A stretch of DNA of 64,000 bases from Flavobacteriaceae bacterium UBA3339. GTDB lineage: Bacteria > Bacteroidota > Bacteroidia > Flavobacteriales > Flavobacteriaceae. The translations under genes were made by a program, and so were the position numbers. The notes under the pieces were generated by a model, which saw only the letters and a list, made by a program, of their open reading frames with translations, ran no database searches and was not told where the DNA came from. Positions 34,985-44,928 of the stretch are shown in pieces. Positions within the stretch are counted from its first letter, which is position 1; every line of letters starts with the position of its first letter. The stretch lies in assembly GCA_002360925.1 (NCBI GenBank), contig DERN01000010.1, positions 211,999 through 275,998 of the forward strand, given 5' to 3'.

Positions 34985-35653
34985 ATGAAAAAAAATGTAT
35001 TAGCTATTGTTGCTTTAGCAGCTTTATCGCTTACAGCTTGTAAAAAAGAGAATACAACTGTTGAAACAAATGACGCTGTTGAAACTACAGAGCAAACATC
35101 GGATGCTGTTGCTTATAATGTAAATGCTGCTGATTCTAAATTAGATTGGATTGGTGGTAAAGTATCTGGTGACCAACACACAGGAACTATTGGTTTAAAA
35201 GACGGACAAGTTTTTGTAACTAATAATGCTGTTACTGGAGGAAAATTTACAATTGACATGAATTCGATTGTTGTTACTGATATTACAGACACTGAAATGA
35301 AAGCTGGTTTAGAAGGTCACTTAAAAGGAGCTACAGCTGAAAATGCAGATCATTTCTTTAATGTTTCTAAATACCCGACTTCTTCTTTCGAAATCACTAA
35401 AGTAACAGAAGAAAATGGAAAACAAATGATTGAAGGTAACCTTACTATTAAAGAGACTTCTCACAGTATTAAATTTCCTGCAACTGTTACAATTTCTGAT
35501 TCTGAAGTTGTGATTAACTCTGACGAGTTCGAAATTGACAGAACTAAATGGGCTGTAAACTACAATTCTGGTTCAGTTGTTAAAGATTTAGCTGGTGATA
35601 AAATCATTAACGACAACATTAAATTAAAAGTATCTTTAAAAGCTACTAAATAA
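34985..35653 (+). CDS. YceI-family lipoprotein
   Basis: A 222-residue protein with a lipoprotein signal peptide (ALSLTACKKE, Cys about 19), a Thr/Glu-rich linker and a YceI domain from about 45 (SKLDWIGGKVSGDQHTGTIGLKDG ...). YceI proteins form a lipocalin-like barrel that binds isoprenoid-like lipids; the biological role is uncertain. HLKGATAENADHFFNVSKYPTSSFE is the typical central block. Single-gene unit with its own promoter and terminator. Confidence 0.9.
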   Translation: MKKNVLAIVALAALSLTACKKENTTVETNDAVETTEQTSDAVAYNVNAADSKLDWIGGKVSGDQHTGTIGLKDGQVFVTNNAVTGGKFTIDMNSIVVTDITDTEMKAGLEGHLKGATAENADHFFNVSKYPTSSFEITKVTEENGKQMIEGNLTIKETSHSIKFPATVTISDSEVVINSDEFEIDRTKWAVNYNSGSVVKDLAGDKIINDNIKLKVSLKATK

Positions 35654-35656
35654 GAA

Positions 35657-35692
35657 TAAAAAAATCCTCAGAGAATTCTGAGGATTTTTTTT
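35657..35692 (+). terminator. Rho-independent terminator after the YceI gene
   Basis: AAATCCTCAGA and TCTGAGGATTT arms, flanked by A and T runs. The same stem recurs at 62183-62215. Confidence 0.85.
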
Positions 35693-35751
35693 AATATCAA
35701 TTTAATTTTCACCAATTCCTCCACTCCATTTTTTTTGTACTTTAGATGTGA

Positions 35752-35759
35752 TATATTTG
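35752..35759 (+). promoter_or_regulatory. Predicted -7 promoter element of mutS
   Basis: TATATTTG, an exact TAnnTTTG match, 19 bases before the mutS ATG. A TTTG at 35734-35737 is closer than the normal -33 spacing. Confidence 0.45.
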
Positions 35760-35778
35760 TAGAAAATAGAAAGAAAAC

Positions 35779-38382
35779 ATGTCTACAAAGGAAAAAGTAA
35801 AGAAAGAAACGCCCTTAATGCAGCAATACAATCAAATAAAAGCGAAGTACCCAGATGCTTGTCTTTTATTCCGAGTGGGCGATTTTTACGAAACCTTTGG
35901 AGAAGATGCTGTTCGAACGGCTAAAGTTTTGGGTATTACGTTAACCAAAAGAGGCGCTGGTTCTTCTAGCGAAACCGAGCTGGCAGGTTTTCCGCATCAT
36001 TCCTTAAATGTGTATTTGCCAAAATTGGTAAAAGCCGGGCTTCGCGTTGCGATCTGTGATCAATTAGAAGATCCTAAAACTACTAAAACTATTGTAAAAC
36101 GTGGTGTTACAGAATTGGTAACTCCTGGTGTAGCAATTAACGACGAAGTTTTACAATCTAAAAGCAACAACTTTTTGGCTGCTTTACATTTTGGAAAGAA
36201 AAATATCGGAATTTCCTTTTTAGATGTTTCTACGGGAGAGTTTTTAACTTCACAAGGAAACGAAGAATACATCGATAAATTGTTGCAAAACTTTAAACCA
36301 AGCGAAGTTTTGGTTCAAAAAGGGAATAAAAACCACTTTTTACATCATTTTGGAAGCGATTTCAACCTTTTCTATTTAGAAGATTGGATTTTTAAAGACG
36401 ATTATGCGAACGAAAGTTTAACCAATCATTTTAAAACAAATTCTTTAAAAGGTTTCGGAATCAGCGAATTACAAGAAGGAATTATTTCTTGCGGAGCTAT
36501 TTTATATTATTTATCCGAAACGCAACACAATAGAATTCAACACATTACAAACATTCAACGCATTGCAGAAGATGCCTATGTTTGGATGGATCGTTTTACG
36601 ATTCGCAATTTGGAATTATATGGTTCGGCAAACGAAAATGCCACTACCCTTTTAGATATTATCGACAAAACGTTATCGCCAATGGGCGGTCGTTTGTTAA
36701 AACGTTGGCTGGCTCTTCCTTTAAAAGATATTGATTCGATTAATAAACGATTCGATGTTGTAGACTATTTCAAAGAAAACACCGAAATTTTACAACAATT
36801 TCAATATCAAATCAAACAGATTTCCGATTTAGAACGTTTGATTTCTAAACTTGCAACAGGAAAAATTTCTCCGCGAGAGTTTGTGATATTAAAAGAAAGC
36901 TTAGATGCAATTATTCCGTTAAAAGAAACCGCTTTACAATCTAAAAACGATGCGTTAAAAGTTATTGGAGATAAGCTTCATGCTTGCGAACTTTTAAGAG
37001 AAAAAATCTCAAAAACAATTTCGGCTGAAGCGCCCGTTGCTTTAAATAAAGGAAATGCCATTGCAAGTGGAATAAGTGACGAATTAGATGAGTTACGCGG
37101 AATTTCACAATCAGGGAAATCGTTTTTAGAAGCAATTGAACAACGCGAAAGCGAATTGACTGGAATTCCTTCTTTAAAAGTAGCGTTTAACAATGTTTTT
37201 GGTTATTATATCGAAGTTCGAAATACACATAAAGACAAAGTTCCCGAAACTTGGATTCGCAAACAAACGCTTGTTAATGCCGAACGTTATATAACCGAAG
37301 AATTAAAAGAATACGAAGCTAAAATTTTAGGAGCCGAAGAACGCATTTCTAAAATCGAAGCCGAAATCTACGAAAAATTCATTATGTGGTGCGCGCAATA
37401 CATTCAACCGGTTCAACTAAATGCAAATTTGGTTGCACAACTCGATTGTTTGCAATCGTACACACAATTAGCAATAGAAAATAATTACGTTCGACCAGTT
37501 TTAGAAGAAAGTCATGTTTTGGAAATAAAAGACGGACGCCATCCTGTAATTGAAAAACAATTGCCAATTGGCACTCCGTATATTGCAAACGACGTCTATT
37601 TAGATACCGAAACGCAGCAAATCATCATGATTACAGGACCAAATATGTCGGGAAAATCGGCTATTTTACGTCAAACGGCGTTAATCGTTTTGTTGGCTCA
37701 AATGGGCTGTTTTGTTCCCGCAAGTTTTGTTCGAATGGGAATTGTAGATAAAATCTTCACTCGAGTTGGCGCTTCGGATAATATCTCGATGGGCGAATCT
37801 ACTTTTATGGTCGAAATGAACGAAACAGCTTCTATTTTGAATAATTTAACCGATCGAAGTTTGGTTTTATTAGACGAAATTGGTCGAGGAACATCGACTT
37901 ACGACGGAATTTCGATTGCTTGGGCAATTGCCGAATACATTCACGAACATCCTCAAAAAGCCAAAACCTTATTTGCGACGCATTATCACGAATTGAATGA
38001 TATGCACGAACAATTCGATCGCATTAAAAACTACAATGTTTCGGTAAAAGAATTAAAAGACAATGTCCTTTTCTTAAGAAAATTAGTTCCGGGCGGAAGC
38101 GCACATAGTTTTGGAATTCACGTTGCAAAAATGGCAGGAATGCCTAATTTAGTGGTTCAAAAAGCGCAAAAAACATTAAAGAAATTAGAAGCAAGCCACA
38201 AAACAGAAGGAACTCAGGAAGCATTAAAGGAAGACGATTTACAGTTAAGTATCTTTAATTTAGATGATCCTATTTTAGAAGAAATCCGTGACGAAATTGT
38301 TAATTTAGACATCAACACTTTAACGCCTGTTGAAGCTTTAATGAAACTGAACGAAATCAAAAAAATGGTTTCAAGAAAATAA
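35779..38382 (+). CDS. mutS: DNA mismatch repair protein MutS
   Basis: An 867-residue MutS that detects mismatches and works with MutL. The mismatch-inserting Phe-x-Glu is in GDFYETFGEDA (Phe36, Glu38). The ATPase has Walker A GPNMSGKS near 620, the conserved TRVGASDNISMGESTFMVEM and Walker B LLDEIGRGTSTYDG, then the ATHYHEL block. The C-terminal tail is short. The HPP gene starts one base after its stop. Confidence 0.97.
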   Translation: MSTKEKVKKETPLMQQYNQIKAKYPDACLLFRVGDFYETFGEDAVRTAKVLGITLTKRGAGSSSETELAGFPHHSLNVYLPKLVKAGLRVAICDQLEDPKTTKTIVKRGVTELVTPGVAINDEVLQSKSNNFLAALHFGKKNIGISFLDVSTGEFLTSQGNEEYIDKLLQNFKPSEVLVQKGNKNHFLHHFGSDFNLFYLEDWIFKDDYANESLTNHFKTNSLKGFGISELQEGIISCGAILYYLSETQHNRIQHITNIQRIAEDAYVWMDRFTIRNLELYGSANENATTLLDIIDKTLSPMGGRLLKRWLALPLKDIDSINKRFDVVDYFKENTEILQQFQYQIKQISDLERLISKLATGKISPREFVILKESLDAIIPLKETALQSKNDALKVIGDKLHACELLREKISKTISAEAPVALNKGNAIASGISDELDELRGISQSGKSFLEAIEQRESELTGIPSLKVAFNNVFGYYIEVRNTHKDKVPETWIRKQTLVNAERYITEELKEYEAKILGAEERISKIEAEIYEKFIMWCAQYIQPVQLNANLVAQLDCLQSYTQLAIENNYVRPVLEESHVLEIKDGRHPVIEKQLPIGTPYIANDVYLDTETQQIIMITGPNMSGKSAILRQTALIVLLAQMGCFVPASFVRMGIVDKIFTRVGASDNISMGESTFMVEMNETASILNNLTDRSLVLLDEIGRGTSTYDGISIAWAIAEYIHEHPQKAKTLFATHYHELNDMHEQFDRIKNYNVSVKELKDNVLFLRKLVPGGSAHSFGIHVAKMAGMPNLVVQKAQKTLKKLEASHKTEGTQEALKEDDLQLSIFNLDDPILEEIRDEIVNLDINTLTPVEALMKLNEIKKMVSRK

Positions 38383-38383
38383 C

Positions 38384-38965
38384 ATGTCCATAAAGAAAAA
38401 CAAAACGTATCGCAAAACACGTTATTTGCTCTACAAAGAAACACTGGTTGATTTCAACGAACATCTTTGGGCTTTCATTGGCTCGTTTGTAGGTTTGGGA
38501 ATCATTTGCTTTTTAAACTTCGAAGTCCTTTCTAAATATGATTTAACCTTATTGATTGGATCTTTTGGCGCAAGTTGCGTTTTAATTTACGGAGCAATTG
38601 GGAGTCCACTTGCACAACCAAAAAATCTTTTTTTAGGTCATATTATTTCAGCAATCATCGGAGTAACGATTTATAAATTGTTAGGAAATTTTATTTGGAT
38701 TGCCGCTCCGTTAGCCGTTTCATTATCCATTATCGGCATGCAAATGGCAAAAGCATTACATCCGCCAGGTGGCGCAACCGCTTTAATTGCAGTTACAGGC
38801 GGAAACAGCATTACGAATTTAGGTTACGAATACGTTTTTTCTCCTGTTATAACAGGCGTGACCATTTTATTTATTGCTGCATTAATCTTTAATAATATTC
38901 CGCATAAAAGACAATACCCGGTAAAATCATTTATCATTTTAAAAAGAAAATCGAGATCTAAATAA
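38384..38965 (+). CDS. HPP-family membrane protein
   Basis: A 193-residue protein with four membrane helices (from about 28 to 175) and the family signature LHPPGGATALIAV near 124-136. HPP proteins have been proposed as nitrite or other small-anion transporters (known for a cyanobacterial/plant relative); this is not proven for flavobacteria. Its start is one base from the mutS stop, so it is likely cotranscribed without a clear functional link. Confidence 0.85.
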   Translation: MSIKKNKTYRKTRYLLYKETLVDFNEHLWAFIGSFVGLGIICFLNFEVLSKYDLTLLIGSFGASCVLIYGAIGSPLAQPKNLFLGHIISAIIGVTIYKLLGNFIWIAAPLAVSLSIIGMQMAKALHPPGGATALIAVTGGNSITNLGYEYVFSPVITGVTILFIAALIFNNIPHKRQYPVKSFIILKRKSRSK

Positions 38966-38980
38966 ATCTCGATTTTTATT
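38947..38980 (+). terminator. Rho-independent terminator after the HPP gene
   Basis: AAATCGAGAT and ATCTCGATTT arms and a T-rich tail. The HPP stop codon lies in the loop. Confidence 0.75.
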
Positions 38981-39046
38981 TCATAATATTTTGATTTTGG
39001 GGCAAAAATCAACACAAATAATTTTCATTAAATCATTTACATATCC

Positions 39047-39054
39047 TATTTTTG
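39047..39054 (+). promoter_or_regulatory. Predicted -7 promoter element of purH
   Basis: TATTTTTG, an exact TAnnTTTG match, 25 bases before the ATG. Confidence 0.5.
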
Positions 39055-39079
39055 CATTTTAAAAACAACATACTAAATA

Positions 39080-40612
39080 ATGAGCACAACTAAACAAATT
39101 CAATCGGCTTTAATTTCTGTTTTCGATAAAAACGGATTAGAACCAATTGTAAGAGAATTGCATAAACACAACGTAACTATTTATTCAACTGGTGGAACCG
39201 AAACGTTTATTAAAGAACTTGGAATTCCGGTTGTTGCAGTAGAAGATGTTACTTCATATCCTTCTATTTTAGGTGGACGTGTAAAAACGTTGCATCCTAA
39301 AATTTTCGGCGGAATCTTAAACAGACAAGATAATCCTTCGGATGTTCAACAAATGGAAGAGTTTGCAATTCCTCAAATTGATTTAGTTATTGTAGATTTA
39401 TATCCTTTCGAAAAAACGGTTGCTTCCGGAGCAGATGAAGCTTCAATTATTGAAAAGATTGATATCGGTGGAATTTCATTAATTCGCGCCGGAGCTAAAA
39501 ACTTTAAAGACACCGTTATTGTTGCTTCTGTTGAAGAATATGCTACTTTCTTGAACTTTTATACAGAAGGAAACGGAACTACAACTTTAGCTCAACGTAA
39601 ATATTTAGCAACAAAAGCATTCCATACTTCTTCGCATTACGACGGAGCGATTTTCAACTATTTTAACCAAGAAGCAGGAGAATCGATCTTAAAAATTAGT
39701 CAAAGCGAAGCGCAAACATTACGCTACGGAGAGAATCCTCATCAAAAAGGAACTTTCTATGGAAATTTTGACGAAATGTTTGAAAAATTACACGGAAAAG
39801 AATTATCTTACAACAATTTACTTGATGTAGATGCTGCCGTTAATTTAATGAACGAGTTTAAAACAGAAGCACCTACTTTTGCAATTTTAAAACATAACAA
39901 TGCTTGTGGTGTTGCGCAAAAACCAACCATGAAAGAAGCTTATTTGGCAGCTTTAGCTGGAGATCCTACTTCGGCTTTTGGTGGAGTTTTAATCGCAAAC
40001 GGAAACATTGACAAAGGAACAGCAGAAGAAGTAAATAAATTATTCTGCGAAATTGTAATTGCGCCTTCATACGATGCAGAAGCAATTACTATTTTACAAG
40101 AAAAGAAAAATAGAATCATCTTGATTATAAAAGACGTTGTATTACCAACTACACAAGTTCGTACATGCTTAAACGGAATTTTAGTTCAAGATAAAGACAA
40201 CGTTACAGATACTAAAGAACACCTAACAAACGTTACTACTTTAGTGCCTAACGATAACCAGATCGAAGATCTATTGTTTGCTTCTAAAATATGCAAACAC
40301 ACAAAGTCTAATACCATTGTATTAGCAAAAAACAAGCAATTATGCGCTTCTGGAACAGGACAAACATCTCGCGTAGATGCGTTGCGTCAGGCTATTGAAA
40401 AAGCTAATTCATTCCAATTTGATTTGAATGGAGCTGTAATGGCAAGCGATGCCTTTTTCCCATTCCCTGATTGCGTAGAAATTGCGCATAACGCAGGAAT
40501 TACTGCTGTAATCCAACCAGGTGGTTCAATTAAAGATAATCTAAGTATTGATTATTGCAACGAAAACCAAATGGCGATGGTTACAACCGGAATCAGACAT
40601 TTCAAACATTAA
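39080..40612 (+). CDS. purH: Bifunctional AICAR transformylase/IMP cyclohydrolase
   Basis: A 510-residue enzyme for the last two steps of IMP synthesis. The N-terminal cyclohydrolase domain has STGGTETFIKELGIPV and GGRVKTLHPKIFGGIL; the transformylase domain has LRYGENPHQKG, KHNNACGVAQ (catalytic Lys-His) and SGTGQTSRVDALRQAIEKA near the end. It precedes mreB by 30 bases, the usual order in flavobacteria, and its promoter may also feed the rod-shape genes. Confidence 0.97.
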   Translation: MSTTKQIQSALISVFDKNGLEPIVRELHKHNVTIYSTGGTETFIKELGIPVVAVEDVTSYPSILGGRVKTLHPKIFGGILNRQDNPSDVQQMEEFAIPQIDLVIVDLYPFEKTVASGADEASIIEKIDIGGISLIRAGAKNFKDTVIVASVEEYATFLNFYTEGNGTTTLAQRKYLATKAFHTSSHYDGAIFNYFNQEAGESILKISQSEAQTLRYGENPHQKGTFYGNFDEMFEKLHGKELSYNNLLDVDAAVNLMNEFKTEAPTFAILKHNNACGVAQKPTMKEAYLAALAGDPTSAFGGVLIANGNIDKGTAEEVNKLFCEIVIAPSYDAEAITILQEKKNRIILIIKDVVLPTTQVRTCLNGILVQDKDNVTDTKEHLTNVTTLVPNDNQIEDLLFASKICKHTKSNTIVLAKNKQLCASGTGQTSRVDALRQAIEKANSFQFDLNGAVMASDAFFPFPDCVEIAHNAGITAVIQPGGSIKDNLSIDYCNENQMAMVTTGIRHFKH

Positions 40613-40642
40613 TAACAATATTTAATACACCCTTTTATTACT

Positions 40643-41671
40643 ATGGGATTTTTTGACTTCATGACCGAGGAAATTGCAATGGACCTTGGTACTGCTAATA
40701 CTTTAATAATTCACAATGGAAAAGTCGTAGTGGATAGTCCATCCATTGTGGCTCGCGATCGCGTATCGGGAAAAATCCTAGCGGTTGGTAAAGAAGCAAG
40801 TTTGATGCAGGGTAAAACCCACGACAACATCAAAACCATCCGCCCTTTAAAAGACGGTGTAATTGCAGATTTCGATGCTTCTGAGAAAATGATCAATTTG
40901 TTCATTAAAAGCATTCCTGCCTTAAAGAAAAAATTATTTACTCCGGCACTTCGTATGGTGGTGTGTATTCCTTCTGGAATTACAGAAGTAGAAATGCGCG
41001 CTGTAAAAGAATCATGTGAACGTGTTAACGGTAAAGAAGTATATCTTATTCACGAACCTATGGCTGCTGCAATCGGTATCGGCGTTGATATTATGCAACC
41101 AAAAGGAAACATGATTGTGGATATAGGTGGTGGTACAACCGAAATCGCTGTTTTAGCTTTAGGCGGAATTGTGTGTGACAAATCGGTAAAAATTGCCGGA
41201 GACGTTTTCACAAACGACATCATTTATTACATGCGTACGCAACACAACTTATTTGTTGGAGAAAGTACTGCTGAAAAAATCAAAATCGAAATTGGTGCTG
41301 CTGTAGAAGATTTAGATCAAGGTCCGGAAGATTTATTAGTTCAAGGTCGTGATTTGCTTACAGGAAAACCAAAACAGGTGAATGTTTCGTACCGAGAAAT
41401 TGCAAAAGCTTTAGATAAATCGATTCAACGTATTGAAGATGCTGTAATGGAAACGTTATCGCAAACTCCGCCAGAATTAGCAGCCGATATTTACAATACA
41501 GGTATTTATTTAGCCGGTGGTGGATCTATGTTAAGAGGTTTAGACAAACGTATTTCTCAGAAAACAGATTTACCTGTTTACATTGCTGAAGATCCTTTAA
41601 GAGCAGTTGTTCGCGGAACAGGAATCGCAATAAAGAACATCGAGAAATTTAAAAGTATTCTTATAAAATAA
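40643..41671 (+). CDS. mreB: Rod shape-determining protein MreB
   Basis: A 342-residue bacterial actin: DLGTANTLI at 15-23 (phosphate 1), VDIGGGTTEIAVL near 160-172 (phosphate 2) and YLAGGGSMLRGLD near 294-306 (adenosine). It forms membrane-bound filaments that direct the elongation wall-synthesis complex. First of five consecutive rod-shape genes that all overlap or lie within 15 bases. Confidence 0.97.
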   Translation: MGFFDFMTEEIAMDLGTANTLIIHNGKVVVDSPSIVARDRVSGKILAVGKEASLMQGKTHDNIKTIRPLKDGVIADFDASEKMINLFIKSIPALKKKLFTPALRMVVCIPSGITEVEMRAVKESCERVNGKEVYLIHEPMAAAIGIGVDIMQPKGNMIVDIGGGTTEIAVLALGGIVCDKSVKIAGDVFTNDIIYYMRTQHNLFVGESTAEKIKIEIGAAVEDLDQGPEDLLVQGRDLLTGKPKQVNVSYREIAKALDKSIQRIEDAVMETLSQTPPELAADIYNTGIYLAGGGSMLRGLDKRISQKTDLPVYIAEDPLRAVVRGTGIAIKNIEKFKSILIK

Positions 41672-41685
41672 CATCATAAATCAGC

Positions 41686-42519
41686 ATGCAGCAAATCTTA
41701 TATTTTATAACTAAAAACAGTACTAAGCTACTGTTTTTGCTGCTTTTAGTAGTTTCACTCTACTTAACGGTTCAAACGCATTCTTATCACAAAAGCCAAG
41801 TACTTCACAGTGCTAATTTTGTATCGGGCGCGGTGTATGAAAAAACCAACAGTATTACCGAATATCTTCATTTAAAAGATGAAAATAATCGTTTGGCAGA
41901 AGAAAACGCAAAACTAAAACAGATTTTATATAACAGCGAGGTAATTGTGGATAGCGCTTTTGCGATTAATCCCGAAATACGCATCGCACAAGATTTTAAA
42001 CTGTTTCATGCTAAGATTATTAAAAACTCTTTTTATAACAAAGACAATTATTTAACCATCAAAGGCGGAAGCAAAAATGGTGTAAAGAAAGATATGGGAG
42101 TTATTAATTCCAAAGGTGTTATTGGAATTGTAGAAAACGTTTCGAAAAATTATGCAACTATTCAAAGTATTTTGAATACGCAAACCAAGATTAGTGCAAA
42201 ATTAAGCAACAGTAATCATTTTGGAACTATTACTTGGAACGGAAAAAACACAGGTTTTGTGCAATTGATCGACATTCCTAAATTGGCGGTTTTACACAAA
42301 GGAGATTCAATCGTTACCGGAGGAATTTCGACTATTTTTCCAGAAAATGTTCCAATCGGAGTTGTGGACAAGGTTTTTACATCAAAAAACTCAAACTTTT
42401 ATACCATAAACGTTCGTTTGTTTAACGACATGACAAGTATTGGTTCGGTTTATTTGATCGAAAACATTCACATCAACGAAATTAATCAATTGGAAGAAGA
42501 AACAACAAGCGATGAATAA
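41686..42519 (+). CDS. mreC: Rod shape-determining protein MreC
   Basis: A 277-residue protein with one N-terminal membrane helix (about 13-30), a coiled coil (about 58-80, LKDENNRLAEENAKLKQIL) and the beta-rich MreC core (about 105-265: TIKGGSKNGVKKDMGVINSKGVIG and VTGGISTIFPENVPIG). It links MreB to PBP2 in the periplasm. It ends 8 bases inside mreD. Confidence 0.93.
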   Translation: MQQILYFITKNSTKLLFLLLLVVSLYLTVQTHSYHKSQVLHSANFVSGAVYEKTNSITEYLHLKDENNRLAEENAKLKQILYNSEVIVDSAFAINPEIRIAQDFKLFHAKIIKNSFYNKDNYLTIKGGSKNGVKKDMGVINSKGVIGIVENVSKNYATIQSILNTQTKISAKLSNSNHFGTITWNGKNTGFVQLIDIPKLAVLHKGDSIVTGGISTIFPENVPIGVVDKVFTSKNSNFYTINVRLFNDMTSIGSVYLIENIHINEINQLEEETTSDE

Positions 42520-43018
42520 TACAACTATTTTAAATACCGTCCGTTTTATTGTTCTTGTTTTCTTTCAGGTAACAGTATTCAACAACATTCATTTATTCGG
42601 ATTCATTACACCATATCCGTATATATTGTTCATTTTGCTTTATCCTTTAAACACAAATCGACATTTATTTTTGATTCTGAGTTTTGTAATGGGATTGATT
42701 TTAGATATTTTCAACAATTCAGGCGGAGTTCACACAACTGCTTGTGTTACCTTGGCATTTGTTCGAGAAAGTTTGTTAAAAATGTCTTTTGGATATAGTT
42801 ACGAATATCATATGTTGCGCATTACCGATAAATTATCGTCAGAATTGGTCACTTATTTTGTTTCAGGAGTTTTAATTCATCACACGGTTTTAATTGCTTT
42901 AGAAGTCTTTAATTTAGACTTTATCATCGAAATCGTAATTCGAATTGTCGCTTCTTCCCTATTTACCATCATCTTACTTTTCCTTATAACCGGATTAATT
43001 AGGTCGTCTAAAAAATGA
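42512..43018 (+). CDS. mreD: Rod shape-determining protein MreD
   Basis: A 168-residue, very hydrophobic protein with about five membrane helices, including LFGFITPYPYILFILLYPL and FVMGLILDIFNNSGGVHTTA. The latter is a good MreD match. Position between mreC and the PBP2 gene supports the call. It overlaps both neighbours (8 and 4 bases). Confidence 0.88.
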   Translation: MNNTTILNTVRFIVLVFFQVTVFNNIHLFGFITPYPYILFILLYPLNTNRHLFLILSFVMGLILDIFNNSGGVHTTACVTLAFVRESLLKMSFGYSYEYHMLRITDKLSSELVTYFVSGVLIHHTVLIALEVFNLDFIIEIVIRIVASSLFTIILLFLITGLIRSSKK

Positions 43019-44928
43019 GAAAGCTTCTGTTTCCCATAATTGTCATTTTAGCAACGTTAGCAATCGTTGCAAAACTTTTTTACATTCAAATTGTAGACGA
43101 TTCCTTTCTTGCGAAATCCGAAAATAACGCCATTAAAATTGTTTACGAATATCCCGAACGCGGTTATATTTACGACCGAAACAATAATTTACTTGTAGCA
43201 AATCAGCCTAGTTACGATATCATGGTAATTCCGCGTGAAGTAAAAGGAATCGATACTTTGGAACTTTGTACTATTTTAGATATTACAAGAGACGATTTTG
43301 ATAAAAAATTAGAAAAAGCAAAGATTTATTCTCCAAGACTTCCTTCGGTTTTCTTAGCGCAATTGACCAAAACCGAATTTGCTGCTTTTCAAGAAAAAAT
43401 CAGACATTTTAAAGGTTTTTATATTCAAAAACGTAATTTACGCGATTATCAGGTAGATTATGGTGCAAATGTTTTTGGATACATCCGCCAGATTAACGAA
43501 GCTGAATTAGAAAAAAGAAAATACTATAAATCGGGAGAATTAATCGGTATGCGTGGCGTTGAGCAAGCTTATGAAGAAGACTTACGTGGAATTCGTGGAG
43601 TTCATTACATTCAACGCGATCGCTTTAATAAAGAAATTGGTCCTTTTAAAGAAGGAGTCTACGATACACTTGCTGTTAAAGGAAACGATGTTACCATTAC
43701 AATTGATTCTGAATTGCAAAAATACGGCGAACAATTAATGATTCGAAAACGTGGAGGAATTGTGGCTATTGAACCCAAAACAGGCGAAATTTTAGCCTTG
43801 GTTACAGCACCTTCTTACGATCCTGGCCTATTAGTTGGACGCGATCGTTCTAAAAATTATGTAAAAATCGATAGTATTCCTGGGAAACCTTTCTTCGATA
43901 AAGTATTACAAGGTCAGTTTCCTCCTGGATCTCCCTTTAAAATCTTAACTGGTTTAATTGGTCTTCAGGAAGAAGTTATCGATACCCAAACACGTTTTGC
44001 CTGTTCTCGTGGATTTTATTATGCGCGTGGTGCTTTTATGAAATGTCACGATGCTGGTTCTTGGAATTTGCATCCGGCAATTGCAAAATCGTGTAACACC
44101 TATTTTGCACAAACCTTTATGCGAATTATTAATAAATATCCTACGCCTTCGCAAGGAGTTGATGCTTGGTATAATCATTTGCGTAGTTTTGGATTAGATC
44201 AATACATGGGCTACGATTTACCTTCAGGGCAAAAAGGAGGAATTCCTAATTCTCAATTTTATAAAAAACAGTATCCAAATGGTGGCTGGAAAAGTACAAC
44301 AATTGTTTCTAATTCCATTGGTCAGGGAGAAGTTGAAATGACTCCGATGCAATTAGCAAACGTAATGTGTGCAGTTGCAAACGAAGGCTATTATTTTACT
44401 CCGCATATCATCAAAAAAATAGAAAACAAACAAATCGATAAATCTTTTGTTCAGCGTAAACAAACCACAATCGATCGTCAACATTTTAGACCGGTTATTG
44501 AAGGTTTGGCAGAAGTGTTTCTTACCGGAACAGGAAGCCGTTTAAGAGTTCCCGATGTAAACATTTGCGGTAAAACAGGAACAGTAGAAAATTTTGCAGT
44601 TATAGACGGAGAAAAGACAAAATTAACCGATCACTCCGTTTTCTTAGCATTCGCTCCAAAAGAAAACCCTAAAATTGTAGTAGCTGTTTTTATAGAAAAT
44701 GGAGGTTGGGGAGCAAGTTACGCCGGTCCGATTGCCTCTTTAATGATAGAAAAATATTTAAAAAGAGAAACTACACGTACCGATTTAGAAAAAAGAATGT
44801 TTGAAGCAGATTTATCAGGAAATTATGTTTTACGTGATATTGCCGACAAACAAAAAGATGAAAAAGCTCGATTAAAACGCATAGAACAAGAAAGATTAAA
44901 AAAATTACAGCAAAGTGGTAAAAACTAA
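43015..44928 (+). CDS. mrdA: Penicillin-binding protein 2 (elongation transpeptidase)
   Basis: A 637-residue class B PBP: a membrane helix at about 5-24, the pedestal domain with PERGYIYDRNNNLLVANQ (47-64) and the transpeptidase with Ser306-Pro-Phe-Lys309, SCN at 359-361 and KTG at 520-522. All catalytic motifs are present. It cross-links lateral wall with RodA. The C-terminal tail (about 605-637) is a charged coiled coil that many PBP2s lack. ATGA overlap with mreD. Confidence 0.95.
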   Translation: MRKLLFPIIVILATLAIVAKLFYIQIVDDSFLAKSENNAIKIVYEYPERGYIYDRNNNLLVANQPSYDIMVIPREVKGIDTLELCTILDITRDDFDKKLEKAKIYSPRLPSVFLAQLTKTEFAAFQEKIRHFKGFYIQKRNLRDYQVDYGANVFGYIRQINEAELEKRKYYKSGELIGMRGVEQAYEEDLRGIRGVHYIQRDRFNKEIGPFKEGVYDTLAVKGNDVTITIDSELQKYGEQLMIRKRGGIVAIEPKTGEILALVTAPSYDPGLLVGRDRSKNYVKIDSIPGKPFFDKVLQGQFPPGSPFKILTGLIGLQEEVIDTQTRFACSRGFYYARGAFMKCHDAGSWNLHPAIAKSCNTYFAQTFMRIINKYPTPSQGVDAWYNHLRSFGLDQYMGYDLPSGQKGGIPNSQFYKKQYPNGGWKSTTIVSNSIGQGEVEMTPMQLANVMCAVANEGYYFTPHIIKKIENKQIDKSFVQRKQTTIDRQHFRPVIEGLAEVFLTGTGSRLRVPDVNICGKTGTVENFAVIDGEKTKLTDHSVFLAFAPKENPKIVVAVFIENGGWGASYAGPIASLMIEKYLKRETTRTDLEKRMFEADLSGNYVLRDIADKQKDEKARLKRIEQERLKKLQQSGKN